Of a DNA stretch of 42,598 nucleotides, positions 24,133-32,482 are shown piece by piece. How positions within the stretch are numbered: position 1 is the first letter of the stretch; each line of letters begins with the position of its first letter. The translations under genes were made by a program, and so were the position numbers. Source of the DNA: Prevotella sp. (lineage in GTDB: Bacteria > Bacteroidota > Bacteroidia > Bacteroidales > Bacteroidaceae); NCBI GenBank assembly GCA_017475265.1, contig JAFVFY010000080.1, positions 1-42,598 of the forward strand. The letters run 5' to 3'. A model generated the notes under the pieces. The model made no database searches and was not told where the DNA came from. It saw only the letters and a list, made by a program, of their open reading frames with translations.

Positions 24133-24609
24133 TTATTTCATGTTTGGTACCACTTTGCTCAGCGCCTCTGTCGCCTCGTGCTTGGTGCATCCCTCGCGCA
24201 ATACAATAAATATTGTGTCGTCGCCTGCGATGGTGCCCAGTATTTGTGGCAGGTCGCTGCTGTCTATGTTCCATGCTATCGCGCTGGCATATCCAGGCCG
24301 TGTCTTGATGACGCCGATATTCCCAGAGAAATTGATGCTCAGGAATCCCGGTATCTGCATCATCTCTCTCAGTGACGATGGGCTGCTCACCCTCTTGTAC
24401 ATGGTCTCGTTAGGCAGCACGTAGACATAATTTCCGCTCATGGTGGCTGCCTTGGCCACCTTCAGTTGTTTCAGGTCACGGCTCAACGTGGCCTGCGTCA
24501 GTTGGAAGCCTTCCTTCTGAAGGGCATCAAGCAGCTCCTCCTGACTACCCATTTCCTGACTGGAAATGATGAGTCTCAGAGCCTCCAGCCGGCTGTTCTT
24601 TTCTTTCAT
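24133..24609 (-). CDS. argR: Arginine repressor
   Basis: The arginine-responsive regulator, 158 residues. The N-terminal winged helix is seen in GSQEELLDALQKEGFQLTQATLSRDLKQLKV, and the C-terminal oligomerisation and arginine-binding domain includes GTIAGDDTIFIVLRE, with the Asp pair typical for ligand contact. I start at the ATG at 24609; the longer frame begins with a TTG 18 bases earlier without support. A complete promoter lies upstream. As first gene of the argR-GNAT-argG set it should control its own operon. Confidence 0.95.
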   Translation of the reverse strand: MKEKNSRLEALRLIISSQEMGSQEELLDALQKEGFQLTQATLSRDLKQLKVAKAATMSGNYVYVLPNETMYKRVSSPSSLREMMQIPGFLSINFSGNIGVIKTRPGYASAIAWNIDSSDLPQILGTIAGDDTIFIVLREGCTKHEATEALSKVVPNMK

Positions 24610-24637
24610 TGCAGTATATTTATTCAAATTCGGGCTG

Positions 24638-24669
24638 CAAAATTAACCATTAATTCGCGTGCTGCCAAA
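24638..24669 (-). promoter_or_regulatory. argR promoter
   Basis: On the minus strand TTTG (plus 24666-24669), a 20-base spacer and TAATTTTG (plus 24638-24645) give an ideal Bacteroidota promoter. I see no clear ARG box. The stretch from here to 24852 shows no gene. Confidence 0.75.
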
Positions 24670-24852
24670 TTTTTTTGCATATTTTTTCATTAATGCGATA
24701 AAAAACATGACTTTCGGGGAGTCAAAGACACAGCGCCCCAGTCGACACAGGAATGATGCCAACAATGACAGACACGAAAAAACGCAGCGCTGAAGGCGTT
24801 GCGAGGGAAAGTGATATAGTCTGCGTCTAAGAAGAAGAGAAGGAATAGAGGA

Positions 24853-25173
24853 CTATTCGCAGAACATCTGGTGGAACACATTCTGAAGCGCAGCAATTTC
24901 ATCAGCTGCGAGCGTGGTGATACGGTTCTTCAACCGTCGTTTGTCGATAGTGCGAATCTGGTCGGTGGCTATCTCACCGTCGCGCCCCATGACGTGGCAG
25001 GCGACACGATAGGGATAGCCGTGGATGGACGAAGTGACGGGCACGATGATGACCGTGTCCAGATTGTCGTTCAGTTCCTTGGGACTGACGATAACGCATG
25101 GGCGAATCTTCCGCATCTCGGCACCGATGGTGGGGTTCAAGTCCACCCAGTAAACGTCAAACTGCCTCACCAT
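24853..25173 (-). CDS. MazF/PemK-type toxin
   Basis: A 106-residue ribonuclease toxin of the PemK/MazF superfamily, which cuts mRNA at short motifs. The N-terminal strand pattern RQFDVYWVDLNPTIGAEMRKIRPCVIVSP is diagnostic, with the catalytic Arg in RKIRP and a Thr/Ser-rich second strand (PVTSS). The end, IRTIDKRRL, matches the conserved final strand. Its start overlaps the end of the upstream small gene by seven bases, the usual coupling of antitoxin and toxin. It lies downstream of the antitoxin, on the same transcript. Confidence 0.92.
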   Translation of the reverse strand: MVRQFDVYWVDLNPTIGAEMRKIRPCVIVSPKELNDNLDTVIIVPVTSSIHGYPYRVACHVMGRDGEIATDQIRTIDKRRLKNRITTLAADEIAALQNVFHQMFCE

Positions 25174-25412
25174 TTCAAGTCCTCCATCGTTTCGTCCTCG
25201 AATACGTCGGCTACTATTAACTTGTCCTCACCAGCGGCGTGTGCCTGCTTGGCAGCAGCGGCCCATCCAGCACGAGTAGTGCCGTTTACTTCTTTGTGTT
25301 GTGCCATCACTAATCCCTTTACGAAAGAAACAACCTTTGCCATTAGCGACTCGTCCTCAGCGATAAAGCTCAACTGGCGGAACAACTCTGCATTCATCTG
25401 TACTGCTGTCAT
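25167..25412 (-). CDS. Antitoxin of the MazF-type pair
   Basis: An 81-residue partner of the MazF-like toxin. The N-terminal half is hydrophobic and helical (MNAELFRQLSFIAEDESLMAKVV), and the C-terminus is acidic (DKLIVADVFEDETMEDLKW), as in antitoxins that block the toxin's active site with a flexible acidic tail. I see no clear AbrB-type DNA-binding domain, so autorepression is uncertain. I choose the ATG at 25412: the promoter -7 box lies 27 bases upstream, and the longer frame reads through the promoter. Function is inferred from position, overlap and tail composition. Confidence 0.82.
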   Translation of the reverse strand: MTAVQMNAELFRQLSFIAEDESLMAKVVSFVKGLVMAQHKEVNGTTRAGWAAAAKQAHAAGEDKLIVADVFEDETMEDLKW

Positions 25413-25438
25413 AATCCTAACATATTTGTTTACGGCGG

Positions 25439-25469
25439 CAAAGTTACGAAGAATTTCTGAAACAGCAAA
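25439..25469 (-). promoter_or_regulatory. Promoter of the toxin-antitoxin pair
   Basis: On the minus strand TTTG (plus 25466-25469), 19 bases and TAACTTTG (plus 25439-25446). TTTCAGAAAT lies between the boxes, as in the sulfatase promoter. Confidence 0.7.
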
Positions 25470-25514
25470 ATGATAAACGAAAAAAACACAACGGGGAAAA
25501 TACACTCCCTCAAC

Positions 25515-25550
25515 AACGGATTTTACGGATTACACGGATTATCAGATTAT
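25515..25550. repeat. ACGGATT-type simple repeat upstream of the ABC gene
   Basis: Degenerate tandem units of about nine bases (ACGGATTTT, ACGGATTAC, ACGGATTAT) lie between divergent genes. Confidence 0.6.
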
Positions 25551-25585
25551 ACAAAATATAAAAGATTTCACAGTTTTTTCGGCAA

Positions 25586-25620
25586 TTTGTGTGTTATGTC
25601 GCATAAAAAGTGTACCTTTG
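25586..25620 (+). promoter_or_regulatory. Promoter of the ABC exporter gene
   Basis: TACCTTTG at 25613-25620 is a full -7 box. TTTG at 25586-25589 is 23 bases upstream, longer than usual. The start codon follows 20 bases after the -7 box. Confidence 0.6.
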
Positions 25621-25640
25621 CGCCAAAATTGCAATTCATT

Positions 25641-27485
25641 ATGACAGACACAAAAACTACCAACGAACCTGAGGGCGTGGCCCAGACCCGCATGACCATC
25701 TGGGGACTGCTGCGCAACATCATGCCCTTTGTGCTACCCTATCGGTGGCTGATATTCATAACGCTCGTGCTGACGCTTATCGGTTCGCTGATGGCACAGG
25801 TGAACGCCGTGGTGCTCGACCGCGCCGTCGATGCCATCAACGCGCTGGTGCAGACGCCCGGCGGCTTCCAGTGGTCAGCCGCCGTACAGATACTTACCGT
25901 CATCAGCATCATCCTCTTAGGTAAGGAGGTGGTGGGAGCCGTGGTGACCTTCTTCCAGCGCTACTACGGCGAGAGGATGCGCATCCTGGTGAGCCGCGAC
26001 CTGTCGCTGAAAGTGGTAGACCGCATCCTGTCGTTCCGCATGGCCTTCTTCAGCAGCGAGGGCAACGAGACGGGCAAGCTGCAGTCGCGCATCGACCGAG
26101 GCATCATGAGCCTGAGCAACACGGTGAACAATTTCTTCATCGAGATTCTGCCGCTCTTCACCAGCGCCATCCTCGCCCTCGTGCTGATGTTCGCCGCCAA
26201 CTTCTACGTGGGCCTCGTGGCCCTGTGCATCGTGCCCATCTATTTCTGGGTGACCAATATCCAGGCGGCACGAATGAAGGGCGGGCGACGCGGCATCTTC
26301 GGCGGTCATCAGGCCGTGAGCCAGGGCATCCTGAACATCTTAGAGAGCATCACCGTCATCAAGTCGTTCAACCGCGAAGTGATTGAGGCCGAACGCCAGG
26401 CTGGCATCCAGCGCAACATGACCGACCTGCAACTGAGCACACGCCGCAAAAGCTATTTCTACAACGGTCTGAAGAGCTTCCTTGAGCAGATAGGCACCGT
26501 GCTCATCATCATCCTCACGGCCTACCTCGTGCTCATCGACTACCCCGGCATGACGATAGGTAAGATAATGTACCACGTGATGCTCTTCGCCAACGTCAGC
26601 GCGCCCATCCGCCAGCTGCACCGCATCTACGACGACATGAACGACGCGCTCATCTATGCCGAGGGCTTCTTCGGCATCCTCGATGCCGACGGCGAGGTGG
26701 AGCCTTCCGGAGCGCACAAGCCCGAGAAGGTGAAGGGCGACTTCGTGATGCAGGGTGTACACTTCACCTATCCCGGCGGAACCAAGGCTCTGACCGACGT
26801 GTCGCTCCACATCCCCAGCGGGAAGATTACAGCGCTCGTGGGCCTCAGCGGGGCGGGCAAGAGCACCATCGTCAACCTTTTAGACAAGTTCTACAATCCG
26901 CAGGAGGGCAGCATCATGCTCGACGGCACCGACCTGCGGCAGTGGGACACGCAGTGGCTGCGCGAGAACGTGGGTCTCGTCTTGCAGAAGAACCACATCT
27001 TCGACGGCACCATCGAGGAGAACATACGCTATGGCAACCCCTCGGCCACTCACGACGACGTGCTGGAGGCCGCCCGCAAGGCCTACATCTACGACCAAGT
27101 GGCGGCGCTGCCCAATGGCTTTGAGACGTCGGCCCTGCAGCTCAGCGGAGGCCAGCAGCAGCGCATAGCCATCGCCCGCATGTTCCTGAAGAACCCGCCC
27201 ATCATCTTCCTCGACGAGCCGACGGCCAGCCTCGACGCCATCGCCACCGAACAAATCAAGGCCAGTATCGATGCCATCAAGCAGGGGCGCACGGTCATCA
27301 TCATCTCGCATAACATCGGACAGATTATCGATGCTGACCAAATCTTCGTGCTCCAGCAGGGTCGTGTCGTTCAGGGCGGCACACCGCAGGACGTTTACCG
27401 TCAGGGTGGTCTCTACAAGGACATCTTTGATGCCAGCGCCCGCAGCATGAACATCGACAAGATTGCGAGCACGATAGGCTCCTGA
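25641..27485 (+). CDS. ABC exporter (fused permease and ATPase)
   Basis: A half-size exporter, 614 residues, working as a dimer in the inner membrane. Residues about 25-335 hold six membrane spans of the exporter type. The ATPase domain follows: Walker A GLSGAGKST at about 401-409, signature LSGGQQQR at about 501, Walker B IIFLDEPTA at about 521-529, and the H-loop in IIISHNIGQ. I start at the ATG at 25641, just after a promoter; the longer upstream frame runs through the promoter and repeats. Substrate is unknown; lipids, peptides and drugs are all possible. It points away from the toxin-antitoxin pair. Confidence 0.93.
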   Translation: MTDTKTTNEPEGVAQTRMTIWGLLRNIMPFVLPYRWLIFITLVLTLIGSLMAQVNAVVLDRAVDAINALVQTPGGFQWSAAVQILTVISIILLGKEVVGAVVTFFQRYYGERMRILVSRDLSLKVVDRILSFRMAFFSSEGNETGKLQSRIDRGIMSLSNTVNNFFIEILPLFTSAILALVLMFAANFYVGLVALCIVPIYFWVTNIQAARMKGGRRGIFGGHQAVSQGILNILESITVIKSFNREVIEAERQAGIQRNMTDLQLSTRRKSYFYNGLKSFLEQIGTVLIIILTAYLVLIDYPGMTIGKIMYHVMLFANVSAPIRQLHRIYDDMNDALIYAEGFFGILDADGEVEPSGAHKPEKVKGDFVMQGVHFTYPGGTKALTDVSLHIPSGKITALVGLSGAGKSTIVNLLDKFYNPQEGSIMLDGTDLRQWDTQWLRENVGLVLQKNHIFDGTIEENIRYGNPSATHDDVLEAARKAYIYDQVAALPNGFETSALQLSGGQQQRIAIARMFLKNPPIIFLDEPTASLDAIATEQIKASIDAIKQGRTVIIISHNIGQIIDADQIFVLQQGRVVQGGTPQDVYRQGGLYKDIFDASARSMNIDKIASTIGS

Positions 27486-27490
27486 CGCTC

Positions 27491-27532
27491 ATTTCTGAAA
27501 AATATCAGGTTGTTTTTGGTCGTTTCAGAAAT
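27491..27532. promoter_or_regulatory. Perfect 10-bp inverted repeat across the sulfatase promoter
   Basis: ATTTCTGAAA (27491-27500) and TTTCAGAAAT (27523-27532) are exact inverted copies 22 bases apart. The -33 box lies between them. It could be an operator, or the terminator of the ABC gene. Confidence 0.6.
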
Positions 27533-27546
27533 AATGACTAATTTTG
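27515..27546 (+). promoter_or_regulatory. Promoter of the sulfatase-like gene
   Basis: TTTG at 27515-27518, a 20-base spacer and TAATTTTG at 27539-27546 fit the consensus. The -7 box overlaps the codons after the ATG at 27534, so a GTG at 27552 could be a near-leaderless start. Confidence 0.7.
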
Positions 27547-29525
27547 CAGCGGTGAAACGACTAACCTCCAGCCCCCTCTTTGCAGTGGCGTGTAATCTGC
27601 TGCTTGCCTACGTGGTCTATCAGATAGCCCGCGTGGCTTATCTGCTTGACAACTGGAGTTACTTCGCGCAGGGGCTGTCGTGGGAGTTGTGGAAGGGAGG
27701 ACTGGTGTTCGACACGTCGGCCATTCTCATCACCAACTCGGCCTATATCGTACTGATGTTGCTGCCCCTCCACTGGAAAGAGCGCTGGGTGTGGTGGCAG
27801 AAGATGTGCAAGGTGCTCTTCGTCACGGTGAACACCGCCGCCCTCGCCCTCTGCCTGGCCGATGCCGCCTATTTCCCCTTCACCATGCGGCGGACAACGA
27901 CGACTGTCTTCAATGAGTTCCAGAACGAAAGCAACGTCTTGAGCATCATTGGCACCGAGACGCTACGCCATTGGTACTTTGTCGTACTGGCTGGGATAGT
28001 AGCGATGGCATTGTGGAAACTTTGCAGACCACAACACTCGGGGCGGGCTGGCACAGGGTCTGCCCCTACATGGTGGCAGTACGATTTGGAGATGATCGTC
28101 TCCCTGGCCATCATCGTGCCTCTTGCCGTTGCTGGTATACGTGGTGGTTTTACTACTGCCGTGCGACCCATCACCATCAGCAATGCCAGCCAGTATGTTG
28201 ACCGCCCCATCGACGCGGCTCTTGTGCTCAATACTCCTTTCGCCATCTATCGAACTATCGGCAAGGATGTCTTCACCGTGCCGCAGTATTTCGACAGCGA
28301 GGAGGAACTTCAAGCTATCTACAATCCCATATCTCAAATCTCAAACCTCAAATCTCAAATCAATAATAAGAACGTCGTCGTCCTCATCGTGGAGAGTTTC
28401 GGTCGTGAGTATATCGGTGCTCTGAATAAGGATTTGGAGAACGGTCGGTACAAGGGATATACCCCCTGCGTGGACAGCATCATCGGGCTGAGCACCACCT
28501 TTAAGTGGTCTTATTGTAACGGACGGAAGAGCATCGACGGGATGCCGAGCATTCTCAGCGGCATCCCCATGTTCGTGGAGCCGTTCTTCCTCACGCCCGC
28601 CTCGATGAACGAGGTGAGCGGCATCGCCGCCCTGCTTGCCAAGAAAGGCTATGAGACCGCTTTCTTCCACGGGGCACAGCGTGGCTCCATGGGTTTCCAG
28701 GCCTTTGCCCGCAAGACCGGCTTCCAGCAGTATTATGGCCGTGAGGACTTCGAGGACGACCCGCGCTTCGGCGGACATGATGACTTTGACGGCCTTTGGG
28801 CCATCTGGGACGAGCCGTTCCTGCAGTACTACTGCGCTAAGATGAACGAGATGCAGCAGCCCTTCATGACCGCCGTCTTCACCGCCAGCAGCCACCACCC
28901 CTACAAGATTCCGGAGAAATACGCTGGCCGCTTCCCCGAGGAGGGCGTGGAGATTCACAAGTGCATCCGCTACACCGACATGGCTCTGGGCCGTTTCTTC
29001 CAGGAGGCCAGCCGCCAGCCGTGGTTCCAGAACACCATCTTCGTGCTGACCAGCGACCACACGAACCAGAGCGACCACGCCTACTACCAGACCGACCTGG
29101 GCGGCTTCTGTTCACCTATTATTATATATGAGCCGTCGGACACTACGCGTGTCAAAGGTGAGATACAGCCGAAGATTGCCCAACAGACCGACATCCTGCC
29201 CACGGTGATGGGCCTCACGGGCTGCGAGGAACCCTTCGTGGCCTTCGGCATCGACCTTCTGAATACTGAGCCAGAGGACACCTGGGCCGTGAACTACCTC
29301 AACGGCACCTACCAGTATGTGAAGCACGGTCATGTGTTGCAGTTCGATGGGGAAAAGACACGCTCTGTCTATGCCCTCACCGACTCGCTGATGACCTCCC
29401 CCTTCCCCTCCAAAGGAGGGGTGGGCCTTACGCAGGAACAAATGCAGCAGATGGAACGCGAACTGAAAGCCATCATACAGCAATACATGACCAGAATGGT
29501 AAACGATAAACTAACAATAAAATGA
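27534..29525 (+). CDS. LTA-synthase-like membrane sulfatase/phosphotransferase
   Basis: An inner-membrane protein with four or five N-terminal spans and a periplasmic alkaline-phosphatase-fold domain of the LtaS/sulfatase group. Metal-site elements are visible: VLIVESFGREYIG (first Glu), the nucleophile region CNGRKSIDGMPS, and the late TSDHTNQSDHAYY. Gram-negative relatives move phosphoglycerol or phosphoethanolamine groups onto glycans or lipids; the substrate here is unknown. The gene carries three in-frame repeats at about residues 170-179, 266-277 and 621-632. The start is uncertain: ATG at 27534 or GTG at 27552. Its stop overlaps the GH43 start by four bases. Confidence 0.88.
   Translation: MTNFAAVKRLTSSPLFAVACNLLLAYVVYQIARVAYLLDNWSYFAQGLSWELWKGGLVFDTSAILITNSAYIVLMLLPLHWKERWVWWQKMCKVLFVTVNTAALALCLADAAYFPFTMRRTTTTVFNEFQNESNVLSIIGTETLRHWYFVVLAGIVAMALWKLCRPQHSGRAGTGSAPTWWQYDLEMIVSLAIIVPLAVAGIRGGFTTAVRPITISNASQYVDRPIDAALVLNTPFAIYRTIGKDVFTVPQYFDSEEELQAIYNPISQISNLKSQINNKNVVVLIVESFGREYIGALNKDLENGRYKGYTPCVDSIIGLSTTFKWSYCNGRKSIDGMPSILSGIPMFVEPFFLTPASMNEVSGIAALLAKKGYETAFFHGAQRGSMGFQAFARKTGFQQYYGREDFEDDPRFGGHDDFDGLWAIWDEPFLQYYCAKMNEMQQPFMTAVFTASSHHPYKIPEKYAGRFPEEGVEIHKCIRYTDMALGRFFQEASRQPWFQNTIFVLTSDHTNQSDHAYYQTDLGGFCSPIIIYEPSDTTRVKGEIQPKIAQQTDILPTVMGLTGCEEPFVAFGIDLLNTEPEDTWAVNYLNGTYQYVKHGHVLQFDGEKTRSVYALTDSLMTSPFPSKGGVGLTQEQMQQMERELKAIIQQYMTRMVNDKLTIK
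28043..28070. repeat. Family B repeat in the sulfatase-like gene
   Basis: CGGGCTGGCACAGGGTCTG followed by CCCCTAC, in frame, reads RAGTGSAP. This is the reverse orientation relative to the copy in the signal peptide of the GH106 gene. Confidence 0.8.
28331..28362. repeat. Family D simple repeat in the sulfatase-like gene
   Basis: Tandem ATCTCAAATCTCAAACCTCA units, in frame, read QISNLKSQI. Confidence 0.8.
29396..29427. repeat. Family A repeat in the sulfatase-like gene
   Basis: CCCCTCC and GGAGGGG face each other across AAA, in frame, reading SPFPSKGGVG. Confidence 0.8.
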
Positions 29526-32404
29526 AACTACTAACCACCATGTTGTTGGCCACGATGACGACGATTATGGCCAGCGCCCAGACAGAACTGACCTCGGACG
29601 AGGCCAAGACGCTTTACAAGAACACCACCAAGTCGCGGGTCAGCGTGCACGACCCCTCGGTGGTCTATGAACCGAATACGAAGCGGTACTACATCTTCGG
29701 CTCGCACAAGGCTGGGGCCTACACCACCGACTTCCAGAACTGGACACCAGCCAACCCAACGTGGACTCCTAACACAAACTCGTCGGCCTTTGTCACACCG
29801 GAGGTGAAGACGGTGAAGAAGGGTGGCGTGGACGTGGACTTCCCTCAGTTCAACGCCATGAACTGGTCGGCAAAGAGCGATGCCAGCTACAACATCGACG
29901 GCAATATGTGGGCTCCCGATGTTATATGGAACGAGAAGATGCAGAAATGGTGCTGCTACCTGAGTATCAATGGTGATTCGTGGCACTCAAGCATCATCCT
30001 GCTTACCTCCAACAACATCACTGGCCCGTATAAGTACCAAGGTCCCGTGGTCATCTGCGGATTCAAGGACAGCAGTCACAGTTACAAGGACACCGACCTG
30101 GAGCTGGTGCTTGGCACGCAGAGTTCGTTGCCCTCACGCTATAACGTGGGCAACAACTGGGGCCGTCGTTGGCCCCACACTATCGACCCCGCCGTGTTCT
30201 ATGACGAAGAGGGCAAGCTCTGGTTGGTCTATGGCTCTTGGAGCGGAGGCATCTGGATGCTGGAGCTTGACGAGGAGACGGGACTGCGCGACTATGACGT
30301 CGTCTACCCCTCGACCAATGGCAGCAGCGACGGAGTGACCAGCGACCCCTACTTCGGTACGAAGATTGGCGGTGGCTACTACGTCTCTGGCGAAGGCCCG
30401 TACATCGAGCACATCGGCAACTACTACTATCTCTTTGTCAGCTATGGTGGCTTTGCCCCTGACGGTGGCTACGAGATGCGCGTGTTCCGCTCGGAGAAGC
30501 CCAACGGCCCTTACAAGGACGCCCAGAACCGTTCGGCTATTTTCACATCATACGTGCTAAACTATGGTTCCGGTTCAGAAACACGGGGAGAGAAAATCAT
30601 GGGAGCCTACAACAACTGGGGATTCATGACCGTGGGCGAGTGTGCCCAGGGTCACAACAGCATCATCGCTGCCGATGACGGGCGTACCTACCTCGTCTAT
30701 CACACGAAGTTCAATAATGGAACCATCGGCCACCAGGTGCGTGTACATCAGGTGTTCCTCAACAAGAATGGATGGCTCGTGGCTGCACCTTTCGAATATA
30801 ATGGTGAGGAGGTCACCGACGAGGACATTGCTACAAAGGAGTTGGTGCCGACAGAGGAAATCCCCGGTACATATCAGATTCTCATTCATAAATACAAGAT
30901 GGACCATGCCAACATGGAGGAGGTGACACCCGCGTCTATCACCCTCACCGCAGACGGAAAAGTCACTGGAACCTACACCGGCACCTGGACCCGTGACGAA
31001 GGGACGAGCTACATCGCTATCAAGCTGGGGGCAATTATCTACAACGGTGTCATCGCCAATGAGCAGATGGACCAGAAGAGCATCCAGACCACTGCCTTCA
31101 CGGCCATGGCCAACTCAGGTGTCTGCGTGTGGGGCTATAAGTATAGTCCCAAGTACGCCCTTGCCTGGCAGTTGAACAACCAGAAGGTACCCGTGACGAA
31201 CAACAGTAACTTCACCCGCGATGTATACCTCTATGATATGCTTTCCGAGGAGAGTGACATTTCGCTGAAATGGACGAGTAGCCATCCCGATATCATCTCC
31301 GACTACGGCAAGTACAACCCCTACGGTCTGGAGGAGAACACGAAGGTGACGCTCACCGCCCGCATGGACGTGCCCGGTTGGTTCTGGCAGCAGGACTATG
31401 TCGTGACGGCCTACTCAGAGGCTAACGCCGAGCAAAAATACGACTGGACAACGGGCATGGTGGCCCACTACGGCTTCGATGGGAACGCGGACGTCTCGTC
31501 CGCATCTGGCGATGATGCTCTTACCAATACATTCAACGAGGAGCAGAAGGCCGAGTTGGCACGCCGCAGTACCACGAAATTTCCCGTGCTCGAGGACGGC
31601 GACCCCATGCGCATAGGCCGGGTGGTACACCTCAATTTCGGAGCCGTCTACAAGGAGAGCTACGTGAAGATGGACAACCCGCTGCTGGGCGACTCGCTGC
31701 CCGAAGGAGCCACCATCTCCTTCTGGGTGAAACGTACTGACGGCAACCTCTGGGACGGACTCTTTGCTTTCGTGAACGGCAGCGCCCGGCTCTTTATGAC
31801 CGGCAACTGCTATACCGGTTTCAACGACAATGCTGGAAAGTGGCTCGACATTAATCAGCCCTCAACGCGCGAGACGGACAATATTGCCGTTGGCCAGTGG
31901 CACCTCGTGAGTGTTGTCTTCACGCGCAAGGCCACAAGCTCTTCGGGTGGTATCACCGTCTACATCGACGGCACAGCCACTAAGAACGACAAGTATAACG
32001 GCGAACTTGACGGCAAGAGTATTACCACCCGCGCCGGCTTTGACTACAACGTCGTCGTCGACCACCTTGCCCAGAGTGAGGAATTCTATCTGGGCCGTGG
32101 CTCGTTCTGGGGTTCGCCCGATGCCTACTTCGACGATGTTATCGTCTACAATCGTCCGCTGTCGCTCACCCAGATTATGTCCCTGCGCAACATGCAGAAC
32201 CGCCTCTTTGACTTCCGCAGCCTCGCGTTCGCTGGTTTACCTGGCGATGTCAATGGCGACGGCACCGTGGATGTGGCCGATATCTCGTCTATCATTAGCG
32301 TCATGGCCGGAGACGACTCTTACGGTAAGGCCGCCGACGTGAACGGTGATGGCACCGTGGATGTGGCTGACATCTCTACTGTCATCTCCATCATGGCCCA
32401 GTAA
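29522..32404 (+). CDS. GH43-family glycosidase with LamG and dockerin-like domains
   Basis: A secreted arabinan- or xylan-side-chain hydrolase, 960 residues. A signal peptide ends near ASAQ. The five-bladed GH43 domain (about residues 35-430) has the base Asp at D44 in HDPSVVYEP, a second acid in WAPDVIW and a Glu in SGEGPYIEH. A middle beta-rich region follows, then a LamG-like lectin domain (about 640-890) and two Ca-binding repeats DVNGDGTVDVADIS (about 910-960), a type I dockerin-like end. No cohesin gene is seen. A family E repeat lies at about residues 654-663. It overlaps the sulfatase-like gene by ATGA. Arabinanase or arabinofuranosidase is likely. Confidence 0.9.
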   Translation: MKLLTTMLLATMTTIMASAQTELTSDEAKTLYKNTTKSRVSVHDPSVVYEPNTKRYYIFGSHKAGAYTTDFQNWTPANPTWTPNTNSSAFVTPEVKTVKKGGVDVDFPQFNAMNWSAKSDASYNIDGNMWAPDVIWNEKMQKWCCYLSINGDSWHSSIILLTSNNITGPYKYQGPVVICGFKDSSHSYKDTDLELVLGTQSSLPSRYNVGNNWGRRWPHTIDPAVFYDEEGKLWLVYGSWSGGIWMLELDEETGLRDYDVVYPSTNGSSDGVTSDPYFGTKIGGGYYVSGEGPYIEHIGNYYYLFVSYGGFAPDGGYEMRVFRSEKPNGPYKDAQNRSAIFTSYVLNYGSGSETRGEKIMGAYNNWGFMTVGECAQGHNSIIAADDGRTYLVYHTKFNNGTIGHQVRVHQVFLNKNGWLVAAPFEYNGEEVTDEDIATKELVPTEEIPGTYQILIHKYKMDHANMEEVTPASITLTADGKVTGTYTGTWTRDEGTSYIAIKLGAIIYNGVIANEQMDQKSIQTTAFTAMANSGVCVWGYKYSPKYALAWQLNNQKVPVTNNSNFTRDVYLYDMLSEESDISLKWTSSHPDIISDYGKYNPYGLEENTKVTLTARMDVPGWFWQQDYVVTAYSEANAEQKYDWTTGMVAHYGFDGNADVSSASGDDALTNTFNEEQKAELARRSTTKFPVLEDGDPMRIGRVVHLNFGAVYKESYVKMDNPLLGDSLPEGATISFWVKRTDGNLWDGLFAFVNGSARLFMTGNCYTGFNDNAGKWLDINQPSTRETDNIAVGQWHLVSVVFTRKATSSSGGITVYIDGTATKNDKYNGELDGKSITTRAGFDYNVVVDHLAQSEEFYLGRGSFWGSPDAYFDDVIVYNRPLSLTQIMSLRNMQNRLFDFRSLAFAGLPGDVNGDGTVDVADISSIISVMAGDDSYGKAADVNGDGTVDVADISTVISIMAQ
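31481..31509. repeat. Family E repeat in the GH43 gene
   Basis: GGGAACGCGGACGTCTCGTC followed by CGCATC agrees almost base for base with the start of the longer copy in the GH2 gene. It reads GNADVSSAS in frame. Confidence 0.7.
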
Positions 32405-32474
32405 TAACGAGACATCGGGATAACGAAATAACGTGATAACGAAATAACGAGATAACTTTATAACGAAATAACGA
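32402..32474. repeat. 8-bp tandem array in the cysS leader
   Basis: Degenerate units of the type GATAACGA/AATAACGA, eight bases each, fill the gap between the GH43 gene and cysS and end nine bases before the cysS start codon. No Shine-Dalgarno is visible. Confidence 0.85.
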
Positions 32475-32482
32475 AAAAAACA

